Shown: positions 25,479 through 33,959 of the stretch, piece by piece | Layout: each line of letters begins with the position of its first letter | Numbering within the stretch: the stretch's first letter is position 1 | NCBI RefSeq assembly: GCF_001730365.1 | Contig: NZ_MIKB01000016.1 | Span: 124,001-188,000 of the forward strand | Direction: 5' to 3' | DNA from: Enterococcus quebecensis | GTDB lineage: Bacteria > Bacillota > Bacilli > Lactobacillales > Enterococcaceae | DNA: 64,000 nucleotides | Position numbers and translations under genes: made by a program | Notes under the pieces: generated by a model | The model's database searches: none | The model's input: the letters and a program-made list of their open reading frames with translations, nothing else | Told to the model about the DNA's origin: nothing

Positions 25479-25859
25479 CTAAAATGTATGACCACAATTT
25501 TTCAGTACGTGTATTGCTTTATCTTTATCTTTATTTTTGATCAAAAGGTAATCTGTATTATATGTAGACAATGCGAAGATGGAAATCTGATTTTCTGCTA
25601 ATGGGTTGGCCAATTGAGTCAAAATACCAACTAGTGAGAAGTCCAGTTCACCTGCGATTTGAATAATGAACCAATTATTATCAACAGAAAGTGCTTGTTC
25701 TGTTGGTAGTGTATTTGTAGGCACAATGATTGAACACTCGTCTTTTGTATAGGCAATACTTTTAAACCCTAGAATTTCATGGAACGAAGTAGGAATCTCA
25801 ACGTGGGCTGGGAATTTCATGATTGTATAAGTAGTGTCGTCCCATAATTTTAGCTGCAT
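25479..25859 (-). CDS. ACT-domain protein
   Basis: A 126-residue protein with two tandem ACT-like halves. The C-terminal half has the typical string LVGILTQLANPLAENQISIFA followed by TDYLLIKNKDKDKAI. Stand-alone two-ACT proteins (CASTOR/ACT_7 type) are thought to bind amino acids and regulate partner proteins. It lies 20 nt downstream of the GNAT gene, so the two are probably co-transcribed. GGAGGGAAAATA is upstream of the ATG. The ligand is not predictable. Confidence 0.8.
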   Translation of the reverse strand: MQLKLWDDTTYTIMKFPAHVEIPTSFHEILGFKSIAYTKDECSIIVPTNTLPTEQALSVDNNWFIIQIAGELDFSLVGILTQLANPLAENQISIFALSTYNTDYLLIKNKDKDKAIHVLKNCGHTF

Positions 25860-25879
25860 TATTTTCCCTCCAATTTCTT

Positions 25880-26347
25880 TTAAATAGAAATTTGTAAAAA
25901 GACTTGAGAACCATAAATAGGTGGGAGCGTATTTCCGGTATCCTTGAAACCAGCATGTTTACATAACGGTTGAGTGAAAGCTTTGTCTTCATTAACAATG
26001 ATTGTAAGTTGGTTGATTTTTGGCCAGTGTTGACGAATAAAAGCTGGTAATAATTCAAATGCTTGCTTGGTGTAACCAACACGAAAATGCCGATAATCTA
26101 TTGAAAGGTCCTGTACTAATAGGTGGTGTTCATTGCTGGAGTAAGGACTGCCTCCTTTTGTTTCATAAAGAGTTAAAAAGGCAACTAAAGAATCGTCTTC
26201 AAAAACTAGAACAGCATGACGTTGTGCATTTTTTTTAGTTAAAGAAATAGCGATTTTTGGTTCACGAACATAGCGAAGTTTTCTTTTTGATAAGCAGTAA
26301 TTGTCAATGAGTTGTTGGTGTGTATCATCATACATTGTAAGGTACAT
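25880..26347 (-). CDS. GNAT-family N-acetyltransferase
   Basis: A 155-residue protein with a GNAT-like layout: a central strand HHLLVQDLSIDYRH, the acetyl-CoA-binding turn region RVGYTKQAFELL, and a C-terminal FTQPLCKHAGFKDTG. The pyrophosphate loop is not a perfect Q/RXXGXG/A, so it belongs to a divergent subgroup. CGGAGGAAAAATC precedes the ATG. It is the first gene of a likely pair with the ACT-domain gene. Confidence 0.72.
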   Translation of the reverse strand: MYLTMYDDTHQQLIDNYCLSKRKLRYVREPKIAISLTKKNAQRHAVLVFEDDSLVAFLTLYETKGGSPYSSNEHHLLVQDLSIDYRHFRVGYTKQAFELLPAFIRQHWPKINQLTIIVNEDKAFTQPLCKHAGFKDTGNTLPPIYGSQVFLQISI

Positions 26348-26484
26348 GATTTTTCCTCCGGCTTCTTCTATTATGCTTGTTCTTCAGTAGATAGGAAAAA
26401 AGTTATTCTTGAGCATATCTAGTATAACTTTTTTATAGATATTTGTGCAGCAGTTTGTATACAAATAATTAATTGAAAAAAGAA

Positions 26485-26529
26485 AATAGTCAGACGGCGA
26501 AGCTTAAAAAGGTTCACCATCTGACTATT
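26485..26529 (-). terminator. Intrinsic terminator after the 26532 gene
   Basis: The outer arms AATAGTCAGA/TCTGACTATT are a perfect 10 bp with an imperfect inner stem. On the minus strand it is followed by TTTTCTTTTTTC. Confidence 0.75.
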
Positions 26530-26531
26530 GT

Positions 26532-26897
26532 TTATTTTATTTGCCGTTTGTCATTTTTTGACAACGTGCTGACTTTCTTTATATGTTCAACAGGAATCAT
26601 CCGAATTTGTTGGTTATCTTCTTGTAATCGCAACATAATTGAATCAGTGATGTTTTTGGAAACGACCCATCCGGAAACTGTTTCAAATTTTTGAGAAGTT
26701 GGTACTTCTTTTAATTGTAAAACAACTAAACTCTTTTGAGCAGAAGCGACTTGTAATTTCTTAAGAATTTCTTCACGTTCTTTATTTTTACTCTTCTTAT
26801 CTTTAGAGTCTTCTAAAAAGGCCGAAAAGAAACTTTGGGAAGATTGGCTGATCAATTTTGAAATGCTTTTCATTGTTGATTTATGGTTATTGTCCAT
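26532..26897 (-). CDS. Small conserved hypothetical protein
   Basis: A 121-residue protein. The N-terminal part is Ser/Lys-rich with an amphipathic helix (about 10-45). The C-terminal ~75 residues form a compact beta-rich segment (SLVVLQLKEVP, TVSGWVVSKN, SIMLRLQEDN, IRMIPVEHIKKV) that resembles a small Sm/YolD-like barrel. That resemblance is by eye only. GGAGGTAGAAGA is upstream of the ATG, and a good terminator follows the stop, so it is a monocistronic gene. Confidence 0.65.
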   Translation of the reverse strand: MDNNHKSTMKSISKLISQSSQSFFSAFLEDSKDKKSKNKEREEILKKLQVASAQKSLVVLQLKEVPTSQKFETVSGWVVSKNITDSIMLRLQEDNQQIRMIPVEHIKKVSTLSKNDKRQIK

Positions 26898-27146
26898 TCT
26901 TCTACCTCCTTCACGAATTTACTGTTGCTATCAGACTCTGAATAATCAGATACTATCATTCTACCTAAAAAAGACAAAAAATTCAAGAAAATATGTTCGG
27001 TATAATTTTAATAAATAATTATTCTGACTTGCTTTTTTCGTTAGATTCAGTAATATTAAGAAGTACCATTTACATATTATATGTGTAATTCGTTTTTGAG
27101 AGTATAAGCCCCATCGATACTTTCAATTTAATAGAGGGAGATACTG

Positions 27147-27911
27147 ATGAAACAAAAACAGACAGAGAAGTCAAAAGTTTCCGTTATAGCGTTACTTATA
27201 GTAACAGCATTTGCAGGAGCAATTTTAGCCAAAGTTGCCCCGATGGAAGAAGGACATGGCTTTTCATCTTTATTCCATAATGAAGCAACGGATAAAGTAA
27301 TGACGACTGAATCAAGTGAAAAAGACAAAGAGCCGGAAAAAGTGAAAAAACTTACCTATACTGAACAAGTCAATGAAGATCTTAGTCAAGGGAAATTTAC
27401 TAATCGGATGCCAATTAACTTGTTATTGCAAACAGACGACAAATGGAAAGCAACACCATATGGTATGGATAATCCTGAAGGAAACACATTAGAAATCAAT
27501 GGTTGTGCAATTCTTTCTTTAGCGATGGTCGCTTCGTTTTTAGATAATAAGCCAAGTACACCGCAAGATATTTTGAACTGGTCAAAAAATGATTACTTTA
27601 TGGTTGGGGAAGGGACAGCTTGGTCTGCTTTTTCTGATTTTGCGATGTTAAAAGGTTACCAATTTGAAGATCTTGAAACGGATATCACAGCAGTTGAAGA
27701 ACATTTAAAACAAAATCATCCGGTGATTATTTCAGTAAAACCAGGATTGTTTACGAAAACAGGTCATATCATGGTACTTAGTGGTACTAATAATGGGAAG
27801 TTCTGGGTGAATGATCCCAATGATTCTGAGGAAAAAGGTCATTCGAAAAAAGAATTTACAGCAGACGAATTAATGAATGAAGCGCTGAACTTCTGGGCAA
27901 TATATAAGTAA
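27147..27911 (+). CDS. Membrane-anchored C39-like peptidase family protein
   Basis: A 254-residue protein with one N-terminal hydrophobic anchor or signal (about 11-30), a Lys/Glu-rich linker, and a papain-like C39-type domain (about 85-250). The catalytic triad candidates are Cys120 (NGCAILSLAMV), His207 (TGHIMVL) and Asp223 (WVNDPN). Peptidase_C39_2 proteins are extracellular cysteine peptidases of mostly unknown substrate. AGAGGGAGATACTG precedes the ATG. It stands alone between a 249-bp upstream gap and the sugar-isomerase promoter, so it is not part of a bacteriocin exporter. Confidence 0.82.
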   Translation: MKQKQTEKSKVSVIALLIVTAFAGAILAKVAPMEEGHGFSSLFHNEATDKVMTTESSEKDKEPEKVKKLTYTEQVNEDLSQGKFTNRMPINLLLQTDDKWKATPYGMDNPEGNTLEINGCAILSLAMVASFLDNKPSTPQDILNWSKNDYFMVGEGTAWSAFSDFAMLKGYQFEDLETDITAVEEHLKQNHPVIISVKPGLFTKTGHIMVLSGTNNGKFWVNDPNDSEEKGHSKKEFTADELMNEALNFWAIYK

Positions 27912-27936
27912 ACATTTTTATGAATGTTCAAAAACC

Positions 27937-27965
27937 ATTGACATGGGATGGTTCCCACATTATAC
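27937..27965 (+). promoter_or_regulatory. Promoter with embedded inverted repeat (NagB/AgaI-like gene)
   Basis: TTGACA, a 17-bp spacer and TATACA. The spacer contains TGGGA-TGGT-TCCCA, and a second pair AACCAT/ATGGTT (27932-27937, 27947-27952) overlaps the -35. This is a likely repressor operator over a strong promoter. Confidence 0.7.
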
Positions 27966-27994
27966 AATTAAAGTATAAAAAGGGAATGGAGTGA

Positions 27995-28699
<705 letters not shown>

Positions 28700-28705
28700 C
28701 TGTTT

Positions 28706-28744
28706 GAAAAAGAACAAGGACATTGTTTCCTTGTTCTTTTTTTT
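28706..28744 (+). terminator. Intrinsic terminator
   Basis: Stem AAAAAGAACAAGGA/TCCTTGTTCTTTTT with a T-run, immediately after the NagB/AgaI-like gene. Confidence 0.88.
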
Positions 28745-28750
28745 GTTCCG

Positions 28751-28779
28751 TTTACAAACGTTTGTTCTCGTGTTATTCT
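28751..28779 (+). promoter_or_regulatory. Promoter of tag with SOS-like box
   Basis: TTTACA, a 17-bp spacer and TATTCT. On the minus strand the spacer (28756-28767) reads GAACAAACGTTT, matching the Gram-positive LexA/DinR core GAAC-N4-GTTY. Against the 14-nt consensus CGAACRNRYGTTYC only the two end bases differ. Confidence 0.6.
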
Positions 28780-28809
28780 TAGGTAAAAGATAAAAGAATG
28801 GAGAAGAGT

Positions 28810-29370
28810 ATGGAAAAAGTACGGTGTGATTGGGCAAATGGGAATGAATTGGAAGAAAAATACCACGATGAAGAGTGGGGAAGACCTGAGCATGATGATC
28901 ACAAACTATTTGAAATGTTGATTTTGGAAAGCATGCAGGCAGGTTTAAGTTGGTCAACGATACTAAAAAAAAGAGTAACATTAACTAGTGCCTATGATCA
29001 ATTTGATTATGTAAAAATTGCCGAGTATACACAAGAAAAAATTGATTCCTTATTAGAAGATCCTGGCATTATTAGGAATAAGCTAAAAATTAATGCCACA
29101 ATTAATAACGCACAGGTATTTATGCAGGTTCAAGAAGAGTATGGCAGTTTTGATACCTTCATCTGGTCATACGTAGACAACAAACCAATTCAAAACCGTT
29201 GGAAAGAGATCGGGGAAGTTCCAGCATCAACAGAATTGTCTGATAGAATAAGTAAAGACTTGAAGAAAAAAGGGTTTAAATTTTTGGGAACAACTACGGT
29301 CTATGCATTTATGCAGGCAACAGGTATGGTGGATGATCATTTGCTTTATTGTTTTAAATGTAAAGGATAG
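28810..29370 (+). CDS. tag: DNA-3-methyladenine glycosylase I
   Basis: A 186-residue base-excision repair enzyme. It has the N-terminal zinc ligand region CDWANG, YHDEEWGRP, MLILESMQAGLSW (with the conserved catalytic-pocket Glu) and the C-terminal HLLYCFKCKG carrying further zinc ligands. It removes 3-methyladenine from alkylated DNA. The ATG at 28810 is chosen for GGAGAAG just upstream, rather than the in-frame ATG at 28798. The promoter carries an SOS-like box. It converges with the Mga-like gene at 29514 across a shared terminator. Confidence 0.95.
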   Translation: MEKVRCDWANGNELEEKYHDEEWGRPEHDDHKLFEMLILESMQAGLSWSTILKKRVTLTSAYDQFDYVKIAEYTQEKIDSLLEDPGIIRNKLKINATINNAQVFMQVQEEYGSFDTFIWSYVDNKPIQNRWKEIGEVPASTELSDRISKDLKKKGFKFLGTTTVYAFMQATGMVDDHLLYCFKCKG

Positions 29371-29457
29371 AAGGTTGCCTGAAGCTCTTTTTTGAAAAAG
29401 ATATTTGAGTGAGATGTTGGAAATCACAGTAAAAAGAATTAACTGTTATAACGACAA

Positions 29458-29494
29458 AAAACCAGCTTAGCCTAATTTTGGCTAAGCTGGTTTT
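29458..29494. terminator. Bidirectional intrinsic terminator
   Basis: A perfect 15-bp stem AAAACCAGCTTAGCC/GGCTAAGCTGGTTTT with a 7-nt loop between the convergent tag and Mga-like genes. Confidence 0.88.
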
Positions 29495-29513
29495 ATTGAA
29501 AGTAAAAGGAAAG

Positions 29514-30977
29514 TTAGTTTTTATCAAAATGATCTTCATAAACTAGCATCAACTTGTTGAAACTTTTCGCATCAGGAATCAGTGGGATTACAATGATGGG
29601 AATATTATTAATGTAGATTTCTGGAATATTTGTGATAATACAATCATATTCAGAAGCTTCTTTCTCCAACTCTTCTAAAGATGTAACGTATAATGGTGTG
29701 CAAGAGAAGCGGCCTCTCGAATAATAGGTAATTCGTTCAGAAAGTACATTCATGTAGTCCATACCAGAGTTAAATAAGAGGCAGGCTTTCATTGTTGGTA
29801 TTGAGTATTCTAAATGGTCGAGTAGATTTGGCCAATGTGTAAATAGAATCGAAATTGCTTCATACACCATATAATCCTTATAAGGACTCGAATAGAAAAT
29901 TGCTTGTAGAGAATGAATGAGTTCCATCGGGAAGTGACCGTAAAGGTTTTTGATTCCTGCGAGAAATTCTTTATTTTTGTCGTGTAAAATATAAGTTCTA
30001 CCATTGATCTGACAATCCAAATTATAGAGTCGCATAAAAATATCATCAAAATCTTTGCATGTACAATCCATCTTTTTTTCAAGTTCTTGTAGAAGAGTTT
30101 TGATTTTTTCGTACTTTAAATAGGCTTGACGATCGACTTCGATCATTTTATGTGCGGTGTCTAGGGAGTCAACATATTGATCGCTAAAAAATAAAAAGTA
30201 CATAGTGTTTAGATTGTCTGGAGATAAAGGTAAATGAAATTGACTATAAAACTCATCACAAGCATATGTATCATCAATAATCGGAAATGTTTTTTCCGGA
30301 ATATCATAAAGTTGATTTTCACTATTATATTTTAGTAAATGAATAACAGTGTATGTGTAAAAACGTAGACGATTCAATAAAGAAAAGTCTATACTGTGTG
30401 ATTTGACATTAGGAGTCGCTTGATTGATGATTTGAAGACCGACTTTATCTAAAATTGGTAGCTGAGCATTTGTTAATAAGCTTTCAGCTACTCCGTACTT
30501 CTCATAAAAATAGTGCTGCATAAAATTACAAATACTATGTGGATCACCAACAAGCTGCATCTTTTTTAGATTGATCGTAAAACCTTCTATTTGAAGATGT
30601 TGATTCACACGCTGAACAATTCGTTTGATTGTAGAGACGCTAGTATAAAGATCATCAGCTAAATCAATGATGGTAGAGAAATTATGTAAGAATATTTTTT
30701 CTATTAACTGAAACTCCACGCTATTTTTTAAAAATTTTTGATAAATACTTGTTTTGCAGAAGCCGAAATTTGTTGCTAAGCGGATGCCATATTTTTTTGA
30801 GGACTCAATTGTTGCTGGAGCGAGCAGAGCTTCTAGCTCAACAATATCCGATTTTAGTGTTTTTACAGGAACATTTAAAGATTCCGAGGCTGTAATAAAA
30901 GTGACCCATTCGTTATCAGCTAAAATTTCCATTAACTCTAATTGGCGTTTGGATCGAGAGGAAAGCATTTCTTTCAT
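29514..30977 (-). CDS. Mga-family helix-turn-helix regulator
   Basis: A 487-residue protein with a DeoR-like HTH (about 8-55), a Mga-type HTH (about 100-130: IDLADDLYTSVSTIKRIVQR), a helical PRD-like core and a C-terminal EIIB-like alpha/beta region (about 410-487: YDCIITNIPEIYINNIPIIVIPL). AAAGG precedes the ATG. It is divergent from the secreted AA10 LPMO gene across 391 bp containing inverted repeats, making the LPMO gene a plausible target. It is similar in plan to the two Mga-like genes at the left end but clearly a distinct sequence. Confidence 0.8.
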   Translation of the reverse strand: MKEMLSSRSKRQLELMEILADNEWVTFITASESLNVPVKTLKSDIVELEALLAPATIESSKKYGIRLATNFGFCKTSIYQKFLKNSVEFQLIEKIFLHNFSTIIDLADDLYTSVSTIKRIVQRVNQHLQIEGFTINLKKMQLVGDPHSICNFMQHYFYEKYGVAESLLTNAQLPILDKVGLQIINQATPNVKSHSIDFSLLNRLRFYTYTVIHLLKYNSENQLYDIPEKTFPIIDDTYACDEFYSQFHLPLSPDNLNTMYFLFFSDQYVDSLDTAHKMIEVDRQAYLKYEKIKTLLQELEKKMDCTCKDFDDIFMRLYNLDCQINGRTYILHDKNKEFLAGIKNLYGHFPMELIHSLQAIFYSSPYKDYMVYEAISILFTHWPNLLDHLEYSIPTMKACLLFNSGMDYMNVLSERITYYSRGRFSCTPLYVTSLEELEKEASEYDCIITNIPEIYINNIPIIVIPLIPDAKSFNKLMLVYEDHFDKN

Positions 30978-31145
30978 TATATCAAACCTTTCTTTTTTTT
31001 ATTTATAATTTTTATATTTGTTCAATGGTAGATGAAATAAATTTCAGGGTGCACCTTATTTTAACTTGAAACATGTTGTTTTGTCTATATATCAACAGAT
31101 AATAACGTATGTCTTTTAAAAATAATTAGAAATATATAGTTCACT

Positions 31146-31201
31146 TTTTTCTTTTTAAAAGAAAAATATGACCTTTTAATGTTATGTTTTGAGATAACAT
31201 T
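31146..31201. promoter_or_regulatory. Inverted repeats between Mga-like gene and LPMO gene
   Basis: In the 391-bp gene-free gap 30978-31368 I see an A/T palindrome TTTTTCTTTT-T-AAAAGAAAAA (31146-31166) and AATGTTAT-N8-ATAACATT (31178-31201). Both are candidate operators. The rest of the gap is AT-rich without a convincing gene. No -35/-10 pair could be chosen with confidence. Confidence 0.3.
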
Positions 31202-31368
31202 TGTGATAAATACAATATTTTGTTTCGAATTAATTTATATTATGTTATAAGTATTAAATTTAACCAACTCTTCCTTTTTTGTGACCATAAATGACCCTTT
31301 ATCTTCTGAAATGACGTTTAAAATAGGGGTAAGGCAATTGAAGGCCGAATAATGAATGGAGGAAAATT

Positions 31369-32853
31369 ATGAATAAGAAGTTATTAGGATTAGCATTGAT
31401 GTCATCAATTATTTTGGGTGGAGCAGGTCTGTTAAGTGCGGATGAAGCAGATGCCCATGGATATGTAGAAAAACCAGCAGCGCGTGGTTATCAAGGATCA
31501 TTAGATAAAAATACAATCGGTTGGGGTCCAGCACTAGAAAAGTATGGAATGGTTATTACAAACCCTCAATCTTTGGAAGCACCTAAAGGTTTCCCACAAG
31601 CAGGACCGGCGGATGGACGTATTGCTTCAGCGAATGGTGGATTAGGACAAATTTCTGACTTTGTATTGGACAATACTGGTTACAATCGTTGGACAAAACA
31701 AGAAATTAAAACTGGTATGAACTCATTCTCTTGGCATTACACAGCACCTCATAGCACGTCTAAGTGGCACTACTACATTACTAAAAATGGTTGGAATCCA
31801 GAAAAACCATTAGCAAGACAAGATCTACAATTAATTGGTGAGGTGAAACATGATGGTTCACCTGCTTCAAATAATAAAACACACCAAGTAAATATTCCTG
31901 CTGATCATTCTGGCTATCATGTTGTTTTAGCGGTCTGGGATGTTGCGGATACGCCAAATGCATTTTACAATGTAATTGATGTGAATATTAAAGGTGGGGG
32001 CGAAATTACACCACCAGTTGAGGTAGCACCAGCAACACCAACAAACGTAAAAACAGCAGATGTAACTACTTCTTCACTTAAATTAACTTGGGATAAAGTT
32101 GAAAATGCAAAAGAATACAATGTTTATCGTGATGGTAAAAAAGTTGCAACAGTTGGCGGTACTCAATTTAATGATGCTAACTTAGCTGAAAAAACAACTT
32201 ATTCTTATCAAGTTGAAGCAGTTGGAACAAACGGTAAAATCTCTGAAAAGAGTGCAGCAGTAAAAGCAACAACACAATCATCAGCAACAGAAGATAACCA
32301 AAAACCAACAGCTCCAACAAGCGTTCACTCAATGGGAACAACAGAAACATCTGTAGATTTAATGTGGTCAAAATCAACACACTTCTTAGGCGTTAAAAAC
32401 TATGAAGTATACCGTGATGGTAAAAAAGTTGCAACAACAGAAAAAACAAGCTTTAAAGATACTGGGTTAAAAGCAAATACAACATACAAATATACAGTAA
32501 AAGCAATCAGTGTTGGCGGTAACGTATCAGAATCAAGTGCTGTATTTACTGTGAAAACAAAAGAAAAAGAAGCTGAAACTGGTAAAACAACATGGGACAG
32601 CAATAAAGTTTATACAGAAGGCAATAAAGTTATCTTTAACGATTTAGAGTATCAAGCGAAATGGTGGAACAAAGGCGATCGTCCAGATAAATCAGATGCT
32701 TGGAAACTTCTTTCAGACAAAGTGATGGGCTGGGAATCTAATAAAGCTTATAGCGGCGGAGATAAAGTGACTTACAATGGTAAAACATATAAAGCAAAAT
32801 GGTGGACACAAGGCGACCGACCAGACAACTCATCTGTTTGGGTAGTAGCTTAA
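31369..32853 (+). CDS. Secreted modular lytic polysaccharide monooxygenase (AA10), chitin-binding
   Basis: A 494-residue protein. The signal peptide ends ADA-HGYVEK, so His30 becomes the mature N-terminus. The AA10 domain covers about 30-208, with the copper histidine brace formed by His30 and His128 (TAPHSTSKWHYYITKNGW). Two fibronectin type III domains (about 221-304 and 312-397) and two CBM5/12 chitin-binding repeats (about 405-448 and 450-494, each with AKWW and GDRPD) follow. It oxidatively cleaves chitin or related glycans outside the cell. GGAGGAAAATT precedes the ATG. No chitinase is adjacent. It is divergent from a Mga-like regulator and ends in a strong terminator. Confidence 0.95.
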   Translation: MNKKLLGLALMSSIILGGAGLLSADEADAHGYVEKPAARGYQGSLDKNTIGWGPALEKYGMVITNPQSLEAPKGFPQAGPADGRIASANGGLGQISDFVLDNTGYNRWTKQEIKTGMNSFSWHYTAPHSTSKWHYYITKNGWNPEKPLARQDLQLIGEVKHDGSPASNNKTHQVNIPADHSGYHVVLAVWDVADTPNAFYNVIDVNIKGGGEITPPVEVAPATPTNVKTADVTTSSLKLTWDKVENAKEYNVYRDGKKVATVGGTQFNDANLAEKTTYSYQVEAVGTNGKISEKSAAVKATTQSSATEDNQKPTAPTSVHSMGTTETSVDLMWSKSTHFLGVKNYEVYRDGKKVATTEKTSFKDTGLKANTTYKYTVKAISVGGNVSESSAVFTVKTKEKEAETGKTTWDSNKVYTEGNKVIFNDLEYQAKWWNKGDRPDKSDAWKLLSDKVMGWESNKAYSGGDKVTYNGKTYKAKWWTQGDRPDNSSVWVVA

Positions 32854-32921
32854 TCAATAACTAATACCTGTATAATATAGTAATAACCGAACAAAATAAT
32901 TACGACATAGTACAAAAAAAG

Positions 32922-32965
32922 AAACGCTAGATAAGCTGCAATACAGCTTATCTAGCGTTTTTTTT
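32922..32965 (+). terminator. Intrinsic terminator after LPMO gene
   Basis: A perfect 17-bp stem (arms 32922-32938 and 32944-32960) with loop CAATA, followed by eight T residues counting the stem end. Confidence 0.9.
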
Positions 32966-33019
32966 GGGGGAATTATAAGGAGATCGTAAATACTAGTGTA
33001 TCAAGTAGGACAATAACTA

Positions 33020-33370
33020 TTAGAGATTTTGAATATGAGTGTGTTTGAATGTATCGGGATATTTAAGTCCATATCCTAATATCCTATCTATAAAAATATG
33101 CGCACACCAAACCAGAGAGATTGCTAATAACAGTGTTGTTTGGGTGGGTAAGTAAATGAAAATAAGTAGTACTGGGAAAACTAAGTTATGTCCTAAATTA
33201 TATATTTTTGCCCCGAGAGATGGATTGCTTAAATAGCCAACCATTGTGATATCTGGCAATAAGAGAAAAAGAAAAAAATAGAAAACTGGAAAACCAAAGT
33301 AAATAAAAAGGGTCAGTGTTAACAGAAAAAGTATGCCATTTTCTAGTTGTAAGATTGTTTTATTTGTCAT
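33020..33370 (-). CDS. DUF4260 family membrane protein
   Basis: A 116-residue protein with four predicted transmembrane helices and the family signature CAHIFIDRILGYGLKYPDTFKHTH. Function is unknown. Its ATG shares one base with the TAA stop of the MerR-type gene upstream (TAATG), so translation is coupled and the MerR protein probably controls this gene as well as itself. Confidence 0.85.
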   Translation of the reverse strand: MTNKTILQLENGILFLLTLTLFIYFGFPVFYFFLFLLLPDITMVGYLSNPSLGAKIYNLGHNLVFPVLLIFIYLPTQTTLLLAISLVWCAHIFIDRILGYGLKYPDTFKHTHIQNL

Positions 33371-33795
33371 TATTTTTCCTCCTTCAATCCGTAAGTGGAC
33401 AATTGGTCAATCAAATCGAATAGTTCAGCTTGGTTTTTTGCATAGTTGTTGTTTTCGATTGTTGCTTTCAATTTAAGTAATAACTGGTATGCCATTTCAT
33501 AAAAAGTCATTTTTTGTTTGATGAAATCAATTTTGTTAGCTATAAATTCAGTAGAATTGTTGTTGCAATGGCTGGAAATAGGTTGTCTTTTTAATTCCAG
33601 CAAATAGCTAATCTCTTTGATAGAGAAATCTAATTCCTTCAAAGCTAAAATCATTTTTAGATCTTGTTGATCTGTGTCGGTAAAATTTCGATAACCATTT
33701 GGTTGGCGTTCAGGTTTTAGTAAACCAGCTTTTTCATAGAAACGAACAGTGTCGGTTGGAAGTTTAAATTTTTGAGCGAATACAGTTATATTCAT
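33370..33795 (-). CDS. MerR-family transcriptional regulator
   Basis: A 141-residue protein with the winged helix TVRFYEKAGLLKPERQPNGYRNF (about 16-38, partly quoted), a dimerisation helix and a short C-terminal part with a single Cys (ISSHCNNNS). There is no clear metal-binding loop, so a small-molecule or stress sensor is likelier than a metal sensor. GGAGGGAAATTCC precedes the ATG. Its own promoter has the 19-bp spacer and central dyad typical of MerR-activated promoters. Confidence 0.9.
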   Translation of the reverse strand: MNITVFAQKFKLPTDTVRFYEKAGLLKPERQPNGYRNFTDTDQQDLKMILALKELDFSIKEISYLLELKRQPISSHCNNNSTEFIANKIDFIKQKMTFYEMAYQLLLKLKATIENNNYAKNQAELFDLIDQLSTYGLKEEK

Positions 33796-33817
33796 GGAAT
33801 TTCCCTCCTGTAGAGCA

Positions 33818-33848
33818 AGTGTAACATTGGATATAGCTCCATGGTCAA
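33818..33848 (-). promoter_or_regulatory. MerR-type promoter with 19-bp spacer
   Basis: On the minus strand TTGACC and TACACT are separated by 19 bp, with the dyad TGGA-GCTATA-TCCA inside the spacer. Over-long spacers with a central dyad are the hallmark of promoters untwisted by MerR proteins. It drives the MerR/DUF4260 pair. Confidence 0.7.
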
Positions 33849-33890
33849 GGGAGAAGCTGTGCTCAAGTCAAATTTTTCTTTGATATTCTT

Positions 33891-33919
33891 TTGTCAATTG
33901 GTATTAGGTGAAGTAAAAT
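33891..33919 (+). promoter_or_regulatory. Promoter of GyrI-like gene
   Basis: TTGTCA, a 17-bp spacer and TAAAAT, about 40 bp upstream of the ATG at 33960. It is divergent from the MerR promoter, with 42 bp between the two -35 elements. Confidence 0.6.
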
Positions 33920-33959
33920 GGTATCAAAGTGGTTCGGATGTTAAAAGGAGACGGGAACG

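Noticed and set aside
27147-27911. C39 domain as a bacteriocin-processing peptidase
   Set aside because: There is no ABC transporter fusion or neighbour and no double-glycine leader peptide nearby.
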